From assembly GCF_002278925.1 (NCBI RefSeq), contig NZ_NCJH01000004.1, forward strand, positions 62,001 to 126,000: a stretch of 64,000 nt of DNA, given 5' to 3'. The stretch's first letter is position 1; each line of letters opens with the position of its first letter. A model generated the notes under the pieces. It saw nothing but the letters and a program-made list of their open reading frames with translations. It did not search any database and was not told the origin of the DNA. A program made the translations under genes and the position numbers. Of the stretch, positions 40,841-50,035 are shown piece after piece. This DNA comes from Polaromonas sp. 39-63-25 (lineage in GTDB: Bacteria; Pseudomonadota; Gammaproteobacteria; Burkholderiales; Burkholderiaceae_C).

Positions 40841-40870
40841 GCAGCCTGAATGTCAGGCTGCTTTTTTTTT
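40841..40870 (+). terminator. Rho-independent terminator of rpmE2
   Basis: GCAGCCTGA-ATG-TCAGGCTGC stem followed by nine or more T. Confidence 0.95.
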
Positions 40871-40907
40871 GCCCCAAAATCGGGCCTTCCGTCCAGCCTG
40901 ACCTCCC

Positions 40908-42677
40908 TTGAACAAACCCTCGCCAGCCATCATCGCCCAGTCTGCAGTTCGCCGCCTGCCCCGGCTGGCGCTGCTGCTGTTCTGCGTGGCCTATATCCTG
41001 CCCGGCTTCCTCGGTCGCGGCCCCTGGAAAAACGCCGACATTGCGGCCTTCGGCACCATGCGCGAACTGGCTGCCGGCAACACCAGCTGGCTGCATCCGC
41101 TGCTGCTGGGGCAGGTCGGCGAGTTTGAAGCGCTCGCGCCCTACTGGATGGGCGCATTGGCGATCAAGGCCCTGCCCTTTCTCGACCCTGCTTTTGCGGT
41201 GCGGATACCGTTCGGCCTGCTGCTGGCGCTGACGCTGCTGTGTACCTGGTACGCCGTCTATTACCTGGCGCGCAGCCCGCAGGCCCAGCCCGTGGCGTTT
41301 GCCTTTGGCGGGGAAGCCAGCCCGGTCGATTACGCCCGGGCCATTGCCGATGCCGCCCTGCTGGCCCTGATCGCCAGCCTCGGCCTGGCCCAGCTATCCC
41401 ACGAAACCACACCCGCGCTGGCGCAGCTCGGTTTCACGGCATTGGCTTTTTATGCCGTGGCGGCCAGCGCCTACCGCAACGCCTGGAAAGTGATGGGTCC
41501 TGCCCTCGGGCTGGTGGTCGGCTTGGCCGGCCTGGCCCTGAGCGGCGCCCCCACGGTGGCCGCGCTCCTGGGTGCCGGCAGCACGCTGGTGGCATGGGGC
41601 AACGCGCAAAGCGCCCGGCCCGACAACAACCCGGCCCATGCCTGGCGCTGGGTGCTGCTGACCGGGGGTCTGACCCTGGCGGTGGCCGCTCTGTCCTGGG
41701 GGCTGGATCTGTGGCGCTGGCGCATCGAAATTCCCGGTCTGGAAAGCCCGGCAGATCGCAAGGAATGGCGCAGCGTGGCGCGTCTGCTGATCTGGTTCGC
41801 CTGGCCCACCTGGCCACTGGCCGCGTGGACCCTGTGGCGCTGGCGCCGGCAGCTGACCAGCCGGCATGTGGCCCTGCCGCTGTGGTTTGCACTGGTGGCG
41901 CTGGCCGCCACGGTGACCACCACCGCGTCGGACCGCAGCCTGCTGCTGAGCCTGCCGCCGCTGGCGGCACTGGCCGCCTTTGCCTTGCCCACCCTCAAGC
42001 GCAGCGTGGCCTCGCTGATTGACTGGTTCACGCTGCTGTTTTTCACCGGCTGCGCCATCATCATCTGGGTGATCTGGATTGCCATGCAGACCGGCATGCC
42101 CAGGCAGCCTGCCGCGAACGTCGCCAAGCTGGCGCCTGGCTTTGAGCCCAGCTTTTCGTGGCTGGCATTTTTGGCCGCTGCGCTGGCCACCCTGGCCTGG
42201 GCCTGGCTGGTCAAGTGGCGGGCCGGCCGCCAGCGCGCGGCGGTGTGGAAGTCCATGGTCTTGCCCGCTGGCGGCGCCACGCTGTGCTGGCTGCTGCTGA
42301 TGACGCTGTGGCTGCCCCTGCTCGACTATGCCCGCAGCTACGCGCCGCTGTCGCGGCAGGTCGCGGCGCGCGTCGAGCCCGGTGCCTGCGTCGAGGTATA
42401 CGGCCTGAACAGCGCCCAGGTCGCCGCCTTCCAGTACCACGGCCACATGGAACTGCGCCGGGCTGGCGCCAAAGCCGTCTGCCCCTACATGGTGGTCGAT
42501 GCCGACGCCCAGGGCGCGCTCAGCGAAACCGTGGACATGCCAGAGTGGGCCTACCTGGCCACCCTGAGCCGCCCCACCGACAAAAACGAAAACGTGGCAC
42601 TGTACAAAAGAGTCAGCGTGGCGGCTGCCGGCCAGGGGGCAGACCCGGGCACGGCACCTGCCCGCCAGCGACCGTAG
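40908..42677 (+). CDS. Polytopic membrane protein, GT-C glycosyltransferase-like
   Basis: 589 aa from a TTG start (no ATG is near). About a dozen hydrophobic helices and a short soluble C-terminal domain (from about residue 490). The first outer loop GFLGRGPWKNADIAAFGTM, with an acidic residue right after helix 1, resembles ArnT/PMT-type (GT39/GT83) lipid-linked sugar transferases. Donor and acceptor are unknown. It begins just after the rpmE2 terminator, so it should have its own promoter. Confidence 0.72.
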   Translation: MNKPSPAIIAQSAVRRLPRLALLLFCVAYILPGFLGRGPWKNADIAAFGTMRELAAGNTSWLHPLLLGQVGEFEALAPYWMGALAIKALPFLDPAFAVRIPFGLLLALTLLCTWYAVYYLARSPQAQPVAFAFGGEASPVDYARAIADAALLALIASLGLAQLSHETTPALAQLGFTALAFYAVAASAYRNAWKVMGPALGLVVGLAGLALSGAPTVAALLGAGSTLVAWGNAQSARPDNNPAHAWRWVLLTGGLTLAVAALSWGLDLWRWRIEIPGLESPADRKEWRSVARLLIWFAWPTWPLAAWTLWRWRRQLTSRHVALPLWFALVALAATVTTTASDRSLLLSLPPLAALAAFALPTLKRSVASLIDWFTLLFFTGCAIIIWVIWIAMQTGMPRQPAANVAKLAPGFEPSFSWLAFLAAALATLAWAWLVKWRAGRQRAAVWKSMVLPAGGATLCWLLLMTLWLPLLDYARSYAPLSRQVAARVEPGACVEVYGLNSAQVAAFQYHGHMELRRAGAKAVCPYMVVDADAQGALSETVDMPEWAYLATLSRPTDKNENVALYKRVSVAAAGQGADPGTAPARQRP

Positions 42678-42754
42678 GCGGCCTGCCGCCCTGCGCCGGA
42701 AGGAGACGCGCAGGACGCGCTACGGGCAATGCGGCCCTTCTCCTACGCCCGTTT

Positions 42755-42786
42755 GCGTCAACAAGCTCTGGCGAAGGCGTTGACGC
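42755..42786. terminator. Inverted repeat between the GT-C-like gene and the GNAT gene
   Basis: GCGTCAAC (42755-42762) pairs with GTTGACGC (42779-42786). No T-run follows, so it may be a weak terminator or an mRNA end hairpin. Confidence 0.4.
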
Positions 42787-42802
42787 TCGGGAAAAATGAT
42801 GC

Positions 42803-43477
42803 ATGACCAAGCTATCCGTTCGTTCGACCTCTCCCGCAGACATTGACGCCTTGCTGAAGCTGCAGGCCCATGTTTATCCCACCATTGCCCCCTGGCGGCG
42901 CGATCAGCTGGCCCACCAGTTGGACCTGTTCCCCGAAGGACAGCTGGTCGCCACGCTGGACCAGCGCATTGTCGGCTGCGCCAGCTCGCTGGTGATTGCC
43001 TGGGACGAATGGGCAGACGAGCACACATGGTCCCAGATCACCGCCGCCGGCACCTTCGACACGCACAACCCGGCAGGATTCACCTTGTACGGCGCGGAAG
43101 TTTTTGTCGATCCGCGCCTGCGCGGCAAACGGGTAGGCCACGCCCTGTACGAAGGCCGGCGCCGCATCTGCCGGCAACTCAACCTCCGGCGAATCATTGC
43201 CTGCGGCAGACTGCCGGGGTACAGCGTCGTGGCGCAGCAGATGTCGATTGAGCTCTATGCAAAAAAAACGCTGTGGGGGGATTTCGTGGACCCCGTGCTG
43301 AGCTTTCAGCTGCGTGAAGGATTCCGCTACTGCGGCATCATGGAAAATTACCTGCCCGAAGACAGCGACTCTCTCGGCCACGCAGCACTGATCGCCTGGG
43401 TCAACCCGGACTACGACCCGACGAGAAAACCGACCCTGCAGCTGGCTGCGGCCCTGCAGCAGGAGGCAACAGCATGA
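42803..43477 (+). CDS. GNAT family N-acetyltransferase
   Basis: 224 aa. The acetyl-CoA site region reads EVFVDPRLRGKRVGHALYEGRRR (motif A R/QxxGxG/A type, RGKRVG). The gene overlaps the next one, a nitrilase-family hydrolase, by four bases (ATGA). In many bacteria the same two domains occur as one fused protein, so they probably act together. Acceptor substrate unknown. Confidence 0.85.
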   Translation: MTKLSVRSTSPADIDALLKLQAHVYPTIAPWRRDQLAHQLDLFPEGQLVATLDQRIVGCASSLVIAWDEWADEHTWSQITAAGTFDTHNPAGFTLYGAEVFVDPRLRGKRVGHALYEGRRRICRQLNLRRIIACGRLPGYSVVAQQMSIELYAKKTLWGDFVDPVLSFQLREGFRYCGIMENYLPEDSDSLGHAALIAWVNPDYDPTRKPTLQLAAALQQEATA

Positions 43478-44394
43478 GCAGCACCGACCTCGCGCGCGAC
43501 CCCGCGCACAAACCCCAGCAGACCACGGTACGCATCGCGGCGGTGCAATACCTGCTGCGCGCCATCAGCGACTGGGACGGTTTCGAGAATCAGGTCCGCT
43601 TCGTGATGAAAGCAGCCGGCGACTACAAACCCCAGTTCGTGATGTTTCCGGAAATCTTCACCACCCAGCTGCTGTCCTTCATGGACACCAGCGACCTGCG
43701 CAGCGCCGTGCGGGAAATGGACAGCTACACGGGCCGCTACATCGCGCTGTTCACCGAGCTGGCTGCGCATTGGGGTGTTCACATCATCGGCGGCAGCCAC
43801 CCGACCATCACCAACGGACGCCTGCTCAACACCGCCTATCTTTTCACGCCCGGCGGCAAGGTGTTCACCCAGGACAAGATTCACCTGACACGCTGGGAAA
43901 AGGAGAAATGGAAGGGAGACCCGGGCAACGAACTGAAGGTGTTTGAAACGCCGTACGGTCGCATCAGCATCCTGATCTGCTACGACATCGAATTCCCCGA
44001 ACTCTCGAGAAAGGTGTGCGAACAGGGCGCCGACATCATCTTCGTGCCGTCCTGCACCGACGACAGGCAGGGTTTCTGGCGTGTGCGCTACTGCTGCCAT
44101 GCGCGCGCCATCGAGAACCAGGTGTACGTAGCCGTGACCGGGACCGTGGGCAATCTCGCCGTCGAAGGTCTGGGTCTTCATTTTGGCCAGGCCGCGATCA
44201 TCACCCCGTCCGACTTTCCCTTCGCGCGGGACGGCATCGCTGCCGAGGGTGTGCCCAACATGGAGCAGATCGTGATTGCCGACGTGGACCTGGGCAAGCT
44301 GGTCAGCAACCGGGTCAACGGCACCACCATCCCCCTGTACGACAAGCGGGTCGACGTCTACGCCAACGATGTCGAGATCGTCTCCACGGTCTGA
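43474..44394 (+). CDS. Carbon-nitrogen hydrolase (nitrilase superfamily)
   Basis: 306 aa. The catalytic triad is visible: Glu in MFPEIFTT, Lys in FTQDKIHLTRWE, and Cys in ISILICYDIEFPE. Cleaves a non-peptide C-N bond in an amide or related compound; the substrate is unknown. Translationally coupled to the GNAT gene. Its 3' end converges on phoR with 33 bases between, where AGCCGGTC (44398) and GACCGGCT (44431) could pair. Confidence 0.92.
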   Translation: MSSTDLARDPAHKPQQTTVRIAAVQYLLRAISDWDGFENQVRFVMKAAGDYKPQFVMFPEIFTTQLLSFMDTSDLRSAVREMDSYTGRYIALFTELAAHWGVHIIGGSHPTITNGRLLNTAYLFTPGGKVFTQDKIHLTRWEKEKWKGDPGNELKVFETPYGRISILICYDIEFPELSRKVCEQGADIIFVPSCTDDRQGFWRVRYCCHARAIENQVYVAVTGTVGNLAVEGLGLHFGQAAIITPSDFPFARDGIAAEGVPNMEQIVIADVDLGKLVSNRVNGTTIPLYDKRVDVYANDVEIVSTV

Positions 44395-44427
44395 CACAGC
44401 CGGTCAAGGCCGCACCCGCCGGAGGAA

Positions 44428-45768
44428 TCAGACCGGCTGGAGCGGGCGCACCCGGCCGGCGGGAAAAACGATGGAAAAGCGCGAACCCTGGCCAGGTTGG
44501 CTCTCGATGCGGAGTTCGGCGCCATGACGCTGCGTGACGTGTTTGACAATCGCCAGGCCCAGCCCCGTGCCACCGGTTTCGCGTGAGCGGCTGCTGTCGA
44601 CCCGATAGAAGCGCTCGGTCAGGCGCGGGATGTGCCCAGGCGCGATGCCGGGCCCGGAATCCTTGACGGAAAACTCGGCACGACCGTCCGGCAGCGTCTG
44701 CCACCTGACCTCGATGCGGCCACCCGCCGGCGTGTAGCGAACCGCGTTATTGAGAAGATTGGACATCGCACTGAGCAACTCCGCCTGCGAACCGGCGATC
44801 TCCTCGTCTGCCGCATCTTCCACCCGCAAGTCATGCTTTTTCCCGCTTCCGTCGGTAAGCAGGACCGACAAGGCCCGCCCTTCCTGCTCGCACAGGGTCA
44901 GCAGGGCACGCACGGATACCCATTCACTGCTTCCCGGTGGCGGACTACCCTCCAGCCGCGACAGCGTCAGCAGGTCGTTGACCAGCGTCTGCATGCGCTC
45001 AGCCTGCCTGGCCATCAGGGCGAGGTAACGGGCGCGCTCCTCGTCATCGAGCGGCAGGGTCTGCAGAGTTTCCACAAAACCTGTGAGCACGGTCAGTGGC
45101 GTGCGGATTTCGTGCGACACGTTGGCCACGAAATCGCGACGCATGGTTTCTGCCTGTTCCAGCGCCGTGACGTCACGCGACAGCAGCAACTTGCGACCTT
45201 CGCCGTAACGATGCAAATGCACAGCCAGCCTGACGGGCCGGCTGGCCGTGCTGCGCGGGCCGATGATGACGATTTCGTGCAGGAAGTCGTCGCCCGCCAA
45301 ATAGCCCGCAAAATGAGGGTCCCGCAGCAGATTGCCGACATGCTGCATGACATCCTTTTTCGGGTCGAAGCCGAAATGGACCGCAGCGGTCTCGTTGCAC
45401 CACTCGATGCGGTTGTTTTTGTCGAGCAGGATCACCCCGTTCGGGGAAGCCTGAATGGCGGCAAGGAATTCCTGCAGCCGCGCCTCGCTGTCTGCCGCTT
45501 TCTGCTCCCGCGCCCTGATCAGCCGCCAGGTCCGGTCGGCCACTTCACCCCACAGGCCATCAACCCTGGCCGGAACAGCCGTCTCGCCGCGTTTGAGCCA
45601 AAGCAGCAGGCGGGCACCGCGCCGCAGGTCTATCAGCACCCACAACGCACTCGCAGCCAGCAAGCCCAGGATGGCGCCCTGCGTAGGGCTGCTGCCGCGA
45701 AACAGGAACCGGCCCAGCGATGCGCCTGCCAGCTGGAAAAGGAAGAAACGGAAAAGACGCCACGTCAT
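44428..45768 (-). CDS. phoR: Phosphate regulon sensor kinase PhoR
   Basis: 446 aa from ATG 45768 (an in-frame TTG is 24 bases upstream). Short N-terminal membrane part, PAS domain (EFLAAIQASPNGVILLDKNNRIEW), dimerisation helix with the phospho-His in VSHEIRTPL (about residue 218), and HATPase boxes NLLNNAVRYT, DSGPGIA, GTGLGLAIVKH. Senses PstSCAB/PhoU state and phosphorylates PhoB. Last gene of the pst-pho cluster. Confidence 0.95.
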   Translation of the reverse strand: MTWRLFRFFLFQLAGASLGRFLFRGSSPTQGAILGLLAASALWVLIDLRRGARLLLWLKRGETAVPARVDGLWGEVADRTWRLIRAREQKAADSEARLQEFLAAIQASPNGVILLDKNNRIEWCNETAAVHFGFDPKKDVMQHVGNLLRDPHFAGYLAGDDFLHEIVIIGPRSTASRPVRLAVHLHRYGEGRKLLLSRDVTALEQAETMRRDFVANVSHEIRTPLTVLTGFVETLQTLPLDDEERARYLALMARQAERMQTLVNDLLTLSRLEGSPPPGSSEWVSVRALLTLCEQEGRALSVLLTDGSGKKHDLRVEDAADEEIAGSQAELLSAMSNLLNNAVRYTPAGGRIEVRWQTLPDGRAEFSVKDSGPGIAPGHIPRLTERFYRVDSSRSRETGGTGLGLAIVKHVTQRHGAELRIESQPGQGSRFSIVFPAGRVRPLQPV

Positions 45769-45796
45769 GCGCGGATTGTGGGGGAAAAACAATCCC

Positions 45797-46495
45797 TCAT
45801 GAGGTTCGGGGACGAGCGGTCAGCCGGTAGCCCGCGCCTCGCACTGTTTCCACCAGTGCACCGGCAGGGCCCAGGGCTTCGCGCAGGCGCTTGACATGGA
45901 CATCCACCGTCCGCTCCTCAATGAACACATGGTCACCCCAGACCTTGTCGAGCAACTGGCCCCGGCTGTGAACGCGCTCCACATGTTTCATCAGGTAGTG
46001 CAGCAGCTTGAACTCCGTCGGCCCCAGCTTGAGCTCTTCGTTCTCAAAAGAAATGCGGTGTGTGGCGGCATCGAGCACCAGGGCTCCCACCGTCACACTG
46101 TCATTCATGGTCTCGGGTGCACGCCGCCTGAGCACGGCGCGGATGCGGGCCAGCAACTCCTGGGTGGAAAAAGGTTTGGTGATGTAGTCGTCCGCACCGG
46201 CATCCAGACCAGCGATCTTGTCCGGCTCGTCGCCCTTGGCCGTGATCATCAGGATGGGGATGGCCTTGGTGCGCGCGCTGGCGCGCCATTTCTTGGCCAG
46301 CTGCAGACCGCTGTGGCCAGGCAGCATCCAGTCCAGCAGGATGACATCCGGCAACACGGCATCGAGCTCGCGCTGGGCAGCATCGCCGTCGGCCGCCCAG
46401 ATGGGCTGGAAGCCGTTGTGCCTGAGGTTGACGGCAACGAGCTCGGCGATCGCCGGCTCGTCTTCCACCACCAATACGCGGGGTACAGTCTTCAT
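45797..46495 (-). CDS. phoB: Phosphate regulon response regulator PhoB
   Basis: 232 aa, OmpR/PhoB family. Receiver residues: acidic pair EDE at 11-13, phospho-acceptor Asp55 (VILLDWMLPG), Thr85 and Lys107. The winged-helix domain ends with VDVHVKRLREALGPAGALVETVRGAGYR. Binds the Pho boxes seen upstream of pstS, ppk and phoX. Lies between phoU and phoR. Confidence 0.96.
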   Translation of the reverse strand: MKTVPRVLVVEDEPAIAELVAVNLRHNGFQPIWAADGDAAQRELDAVLPDVILLDWMLPGHSGLQLAKKWRASARTKAIPILMITAKGDEPDKIAGLDAGADDYITKPFSTQELLARIRAVLRRRAPETMNDSVTVGALVLDAATHRISFENEELKLGPTEFKLLHYLMKHVERVHSRGQLLDKVWGDHVFIEERTVDVHVKRLREALGPAGALVETVRGAGYRLTARPRTS

Positions 46496-46511
46496 AAGCA
46501 GCGATCCATGG

Positions 46512-47213
46512 TCAGCGGACCGCGGACTCTATCGCCTCCATGGAGGTGTGGCGCACGTCGGCGCCCTTGACCACGTAAATGATGAACTCCGCGATGTTTT
46601 TCGCGTGGTCACCGATACGCTCTATGGCCTTGGCCACGAACAGCAGGTCCAGGCTGGACGAAATGGTGCGGGGATCTTCCATCATGTAGGTGATCAGCTT
46701 TCGCACGAAACCGTCAAACTCCTTGTCGATGGCATCGTCTTCCTTGAGGATGGACACGGCCACATTGACATCAAGCCGGGCAAACGCATCCAGTGCCTTG
46801 CGGAGCAGGCCGGAGGCCAGGTCGGCAGCGATGCGCAGCTCGGAAGACGGCAAGGTGCGCGTGGCGCCGCTGTCGATGATGGAGCGCACCATGCGTGCGA
46901 TCTTTTCCGCCTCATCGCCGGCACGCTCGAGATTCGCGGTGGTTTTGGAAATGGCGATCAGCAGGCGCAGGTCGCGGGCCGTGGGCTGGCGGCGCGCGAT
47001 GATGGAAGACAGCTCCTTGTCGATATCTATCTCCATGGCATTTACGCGAGACTCCATGTCGGTGACTTCAGTTGCGGCTTCGGCACTGAATTGGGCGAGC
47101 GCATAAACCGCAGTGCGAATCTGGGACTCGACCAGCCCGCCCATTTCCATGACGCGGCTGGAGACGCTGGTCAGTTCGCTGTCGAACTGGCTGGACAGAT
47201 GTTTATCACTCAT
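46512..47213 (-). CDS. phoU: Phosphate signalling protein PhoU
   Basis: 233 aa from ATG 47213. Two three-helix PhoU repeats with the metal-binding ExxxD-type motifs (VTDMESRVNAMEIDID, and LLFVAKAIERIGDHAKNIAEF). Damps PhoR signalling when phosphate is plentiful. Starts two bases after the pstB stop. Confidence 0.96.
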   Translation of the reverse strand: MSDKHLSSQFDSELTSVSSRVMEMGGLVESQIRTAVYALAQFSAEAATEVTDMESRVNAMEIDIDKELSSIIARRQPTARDLRLLIAISKTTANLERAGDEAEKIARMVRSIIDSGATRTLPSSELRIAADLASGLLRKALDAFARLDVNVAVSILKEDDAIDKEFDGFVRKLITYMMEDPRTISSSLDLLFVAKAIERIGDHAKNIAEFIIYVVKGADVRHTSMEAIESAVR

Positions 47214-47215
47214 GA

Positions 47216-48001
47216 TCAACCAAACCTTCCTGTAATGTAATCTTCAGTTTCCTGCCGTTTTGGCTTGAGGAATATCTGGTCGGTCTCGCCAAACTCGATG
47301 AGTTCGCCAAGGTACATGTACGCGGTGTAGTCGCTGCAACGCGCCGCCTGCTGCATGTTGTGGGTGACGATGGCAATGGTGTAGTCCTGCTTCAGTTCAT
47401 GCACCAACTCCTCCACCTTGCCCGTGGAGATCGGGTCCAGCGCGGATGTGGGTTCATCGAGCAGCAGCACAGACGGCTTGACGGCCACGCTGCGTGCGAT
47501 GCAAAGTCGCTGCTGCTGGCCGCCGGACAGCGACAGGCCACTCTGGCTGAGTTTGTCCTTGACCTCATTCCACAGTGCCGCCTTGGACAAGGCCCACTCC
47601 ACGCGATCGTCCATTTCGCCCTTGCTCAGGTTTTCATAGAGCTTCACGCCAAACGCGATGTTGTCGTAAATCGACATCGGAAACGGCGTGGGTTTCTGGA
47701 AGACCATGCCAATGCGAGCCCTCAGCAGGTTGATGTCCTGCTTGGGGTCCAGGATGTTCTGCCCATAAAAGTTGATCTGGCCTTCGGCGCGCTGGCCCGG
47801 GTAGAGGCTGTACATGCGATTGAGCGTGCGCAGCAGCGTGGACTTGCCGCAACCCGACGGGCCGATGAAGGCCGTCACCTTGCGTTCCTCGATATCGAGG
47901 TTCACGTTCTTGAGGCCCTGAAATTTACCGTAGAAAAAGTGGAGCTTGCGCAGCTCAAGGGCATTTTTTTTTGCTTGCACGGCGGCTGGAGTATCTGGCA
48001 T
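47216..48001 (-). CDS. pstB: Phosphate ABC transporter ATP-binding protein
   Basis: 261-aa ATPase of the high-affinity phosphate importer. Walker [10 protein letters not shown], signature [14 protein letters not shown], Walker [15 protein letters not shown] and H-loop VTHNMQQA. Lies between pstA and phoU on the same strand. Confidence 0.98.
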   Translation of the reverse strand: MPDTPAAVQAKKNALELRKLHFFYGKFQGLKNVNLDIEERKVTAFIGPSGCGKSTLLRTLNRMYSLYPGQRAEGQINFYGQNILDPKQDINLLRARIGMVFQKPTPFPMSIYDNIAFGVKLYENLSKGEMDDRVEWALSKAALWNEVKDKLSQSGLSLSGGQQQRLCIARSVAVKPSVLLLDEPTSALDPISTGKVEELVHELKQDYTIAIVTHNMQQAARCSDYTAYMYLGELIEFGETDQIFLKPKRQETEDYITGRFG

Positions 48002-48051
48002 GGTGGATTCCGGGTCTTGAGAAGGTCAGATGTTTTGGAGGGACGGCGGCA

Positions 48052-48906
48052 TTAACCCGGCGCCTTTTCACGCAGGAACACACGTGCCACGATGTTGAGC
48101 ACGAGTACCGACAGGGTGATCAGCAAGGCGCCTCCCCAGGCCAGGCGTATCCAGTTCTCGTAGGGGCTGAGTGCAAACTGGAAAATCACCACCGGCAGAT
48201 TGGCCATGGGCGCACCCATGTCGGTGCTGAAAAACTGGTTGTTGAGCGCGGTAAACAGCAGAGGCGCAGTCTCCCCGCTCATGCGCGCGACCGCCAGCAG
48301 CAGACCCGTCATGACGCCGCTTTTGGCCGCCCGAAGCGTAACCAGCGTGGCCACCTTCCAGCGGGGGGCACCGAGTGCAAACGCCGCTTCACGCAAACTG
48401 CCGGGCACCAGGCGCATCATGTTTTCCGTGGTACGCACCACCACCGGCACCGCGATCAGGGACAGCGCCAGGCTGCCGGCCCAACCGGAAAAATTGCCCA
48501 CGGTGGCCACCGCGATGGCGTACACAAACAGTCCCAGCACAATGGAGGGAGCGGAAAGCATGATGTCCGTGACGAAACGTGTCAGTTCGGCGGTTTTGCT
48601 CTGGTCACCGTACTCGGCCAGGTACACGCCGGCAAAAACCCCGATGGGCGTGGATACAAGTACCGCGAAGCCGACCATCATCAGGCTGCCAACGATGGCG
48701 TTGGCCAGGCCCCCGCCTTCGCTGCCCGGCGCGGGTGTGGACTGGGTGAACATGTTCCAGTCCAGCGCCGCAAAGCCGTTGGCGAACAGCACACTCAGGA
48801 TCCACAGCAGCACGACCAGACCAAGCACCATGGCGCCCATGGAAAGCGTCAGGCCGATGGCATTGGAACGCCTGCGGCTTGTGTAGAGTTGTTGGTTGAG
48901 TTTCAT
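48052..48906 (-). CDS. pstA: Phosphate ABC transporter permease PstA
   Basis: 284 aa with six hydrophobic helices. The cytoplasmic loop LVPGSLREAAFALGAPRWKVATLVTLRAA is the EAA docking motif. Forms the channel with PstC. Confidence 0.97.
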   Translation of the reverse strand: MKLNQQLYTSRRRSNAIGLTLSMGAMVLGLVVLLWILSVLFANGFAALDWNMFTQSTPAPGSEGGGLANAIVGSLMMVGFAVLVSTPIGVFAGVYLAEYGDQSKTAELTRFVTDIMLSAPSIVLGLFVYAIAVATVGNFSGWAGSLALSLIAVPVVVRTTENMMRLVPGSLREAAFALGAPRWKVATLVTLRAAKSGVMTGLLLAVARMSGETAPLLFTALNNQFFSTDMGAPMANLPVVIFQFALSPYENWIRLAWGGALLITLSVLVLNIVARVFLREKAPG

Positions 48907-48943
48907 CAGGGCTTCCCGATTTGTTGGAGTGTGTGGCAGGGGC

Positions 48944-49942
48944 TCAGAGGCCCTTGGCCTTCTCGGCGCGCAACATCAATATCTTGGCGAGTGAAAGCAC
49001 GATGAAGGTAATGACGAAGAGCAGAAAACCCAGTGCAAACAGGGTGGAGAGGTGGAAGTCGGCCGCTTCCCCAAACTCGTTGGCCAGCGTGGATGCAATC
49101 GATGTGCCCGGCGAAAACAGCGAGGTGGGCATGCGGTTGGCATTGCCGATCACAAAGGTTACCGCCATGGTCTCACCCAGCGCACGACCCAGGCCAAGCA
49201 TGATCCCGCCAATGACGCCCTTCTGGGTGTAGGGCAGGACCACCCGCCTGACCACTTCCCAGGTGGTGCATCCCAGACCGTAGGCCGATTCGCGCAGGAT
49301 GGGCGGCACGATCTCGAACACATCGCGCATCACTGCAGCCACAAACGGCAGGACCATGAAGGCCAGCACAATGCCGGCGGCCAGAATCCCGAAACCGTTG
49401 GTGCTGCCGCCGAACAGGAAACCGATCAGCGGCATGCCGCCCAGCAGTTGCTGCACCGGCATCTGGAAGTAGTCGGCAAACAGGGGCGCAAATACAAACA
49501 GGCCGAACATGCCGTAAATGATGGAGGGCACCGCAGCCAAAAGCTCAACTGCGATCCCCAGGGGACGGCGCAGCCAGACAGGACAGGTCTCGGTGAGAAA
49601 CAGCGCGATGCCAAAAGCCAGCGGCACTGCAATCAGCATGGCCAGTCCGGAACTGGCGATGGTGCCAACGATGGCAATCGCGGCGCCGAATTCCTCGTTG
49701 ATGATGTCCCATTCAACGCGCCAGATGAAGTTGAAGCCGAACTTCTGGAACGTGGGCCAGGCGTTGATGAACAAGGAGATGATGATGCCCACCAGGGCAA
49801 TCAGCACCAGCAGCGAAAAGCTCTGGGTGACGCGGTGAAACAGGATGTCCTGGAAGCGTTGCCGCCTGGCGATCGACGCCATGTTGGGGTTGACGGTCTC
49901 GACAGGCGCATTTAGCGGATTCATGGCGATTTCCATGCTCAT
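48944..49942 (-). CDS. pstC: Phosphate ABC transporter permease PstC
   Basis: 332 aa from ATG 49942, chosen because GGGAG lies five bases before it; an in-frame ATG is at 49954. Cytoplasmic N-terminus, then six helices. EAA loop: VPPILRESAYGLGCTTWEVVRRVVLPY. Preceded by a long hairpin separating it from pstS. Confidence 0.96.
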   Translation of the reverse strand: MSMEIAMNPLNAPVETVNPNMASIARRQRFQDILFHRVTQSFSLLVLIALVGIIISLFINAWPTFQKFGFNFIWRVEWDIINEEFGAAIAIVGTIASSGLAMLIAVPLAFGIALFLTETCPVWLRRPLGIAVELLAAVPSIIYGMFGLFVFAPLFADYFQMPVQQLLGGMPLIGFLFGGSTNGFGILAAGIVLAFMVLPFVAAVMRDVFEIVPPILRESAYGLGCTTWEVVRRVVLPYTQKGVIGGIMLGLGRALGETMAVTFVIGNANRMPTSLFSPGTSIASTLANEFGEAADFHLSTLFALGFLLFVITFIVLSLAKILMLRAEKAKGL

Positions 49943-49979
49943 TTTGACTCCCATGTGAGGTCATCCAATCTGATAAACC

Positions 49980-50016
49980 GACATCCGCCGGCCGGACTTG
50001 CCGGACGGCGGATGTC
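49980..50016 (-). promoter_or_regulatory. Intercistronic hairpin between pstS and pstC
   Basis: GACATCCGCC pairs with GGCGGATGTC and the inner bases (CCGG/CCGG) extend the stem. No T-run on the minus strand. Such hairpins commonly protect the 3' end of a binding-protein transcript, giving more PstS than PstCAB. Confidence 0.7.
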
Positions 50017-50035
50017 ATTTCAGGATCAGTTCAAC

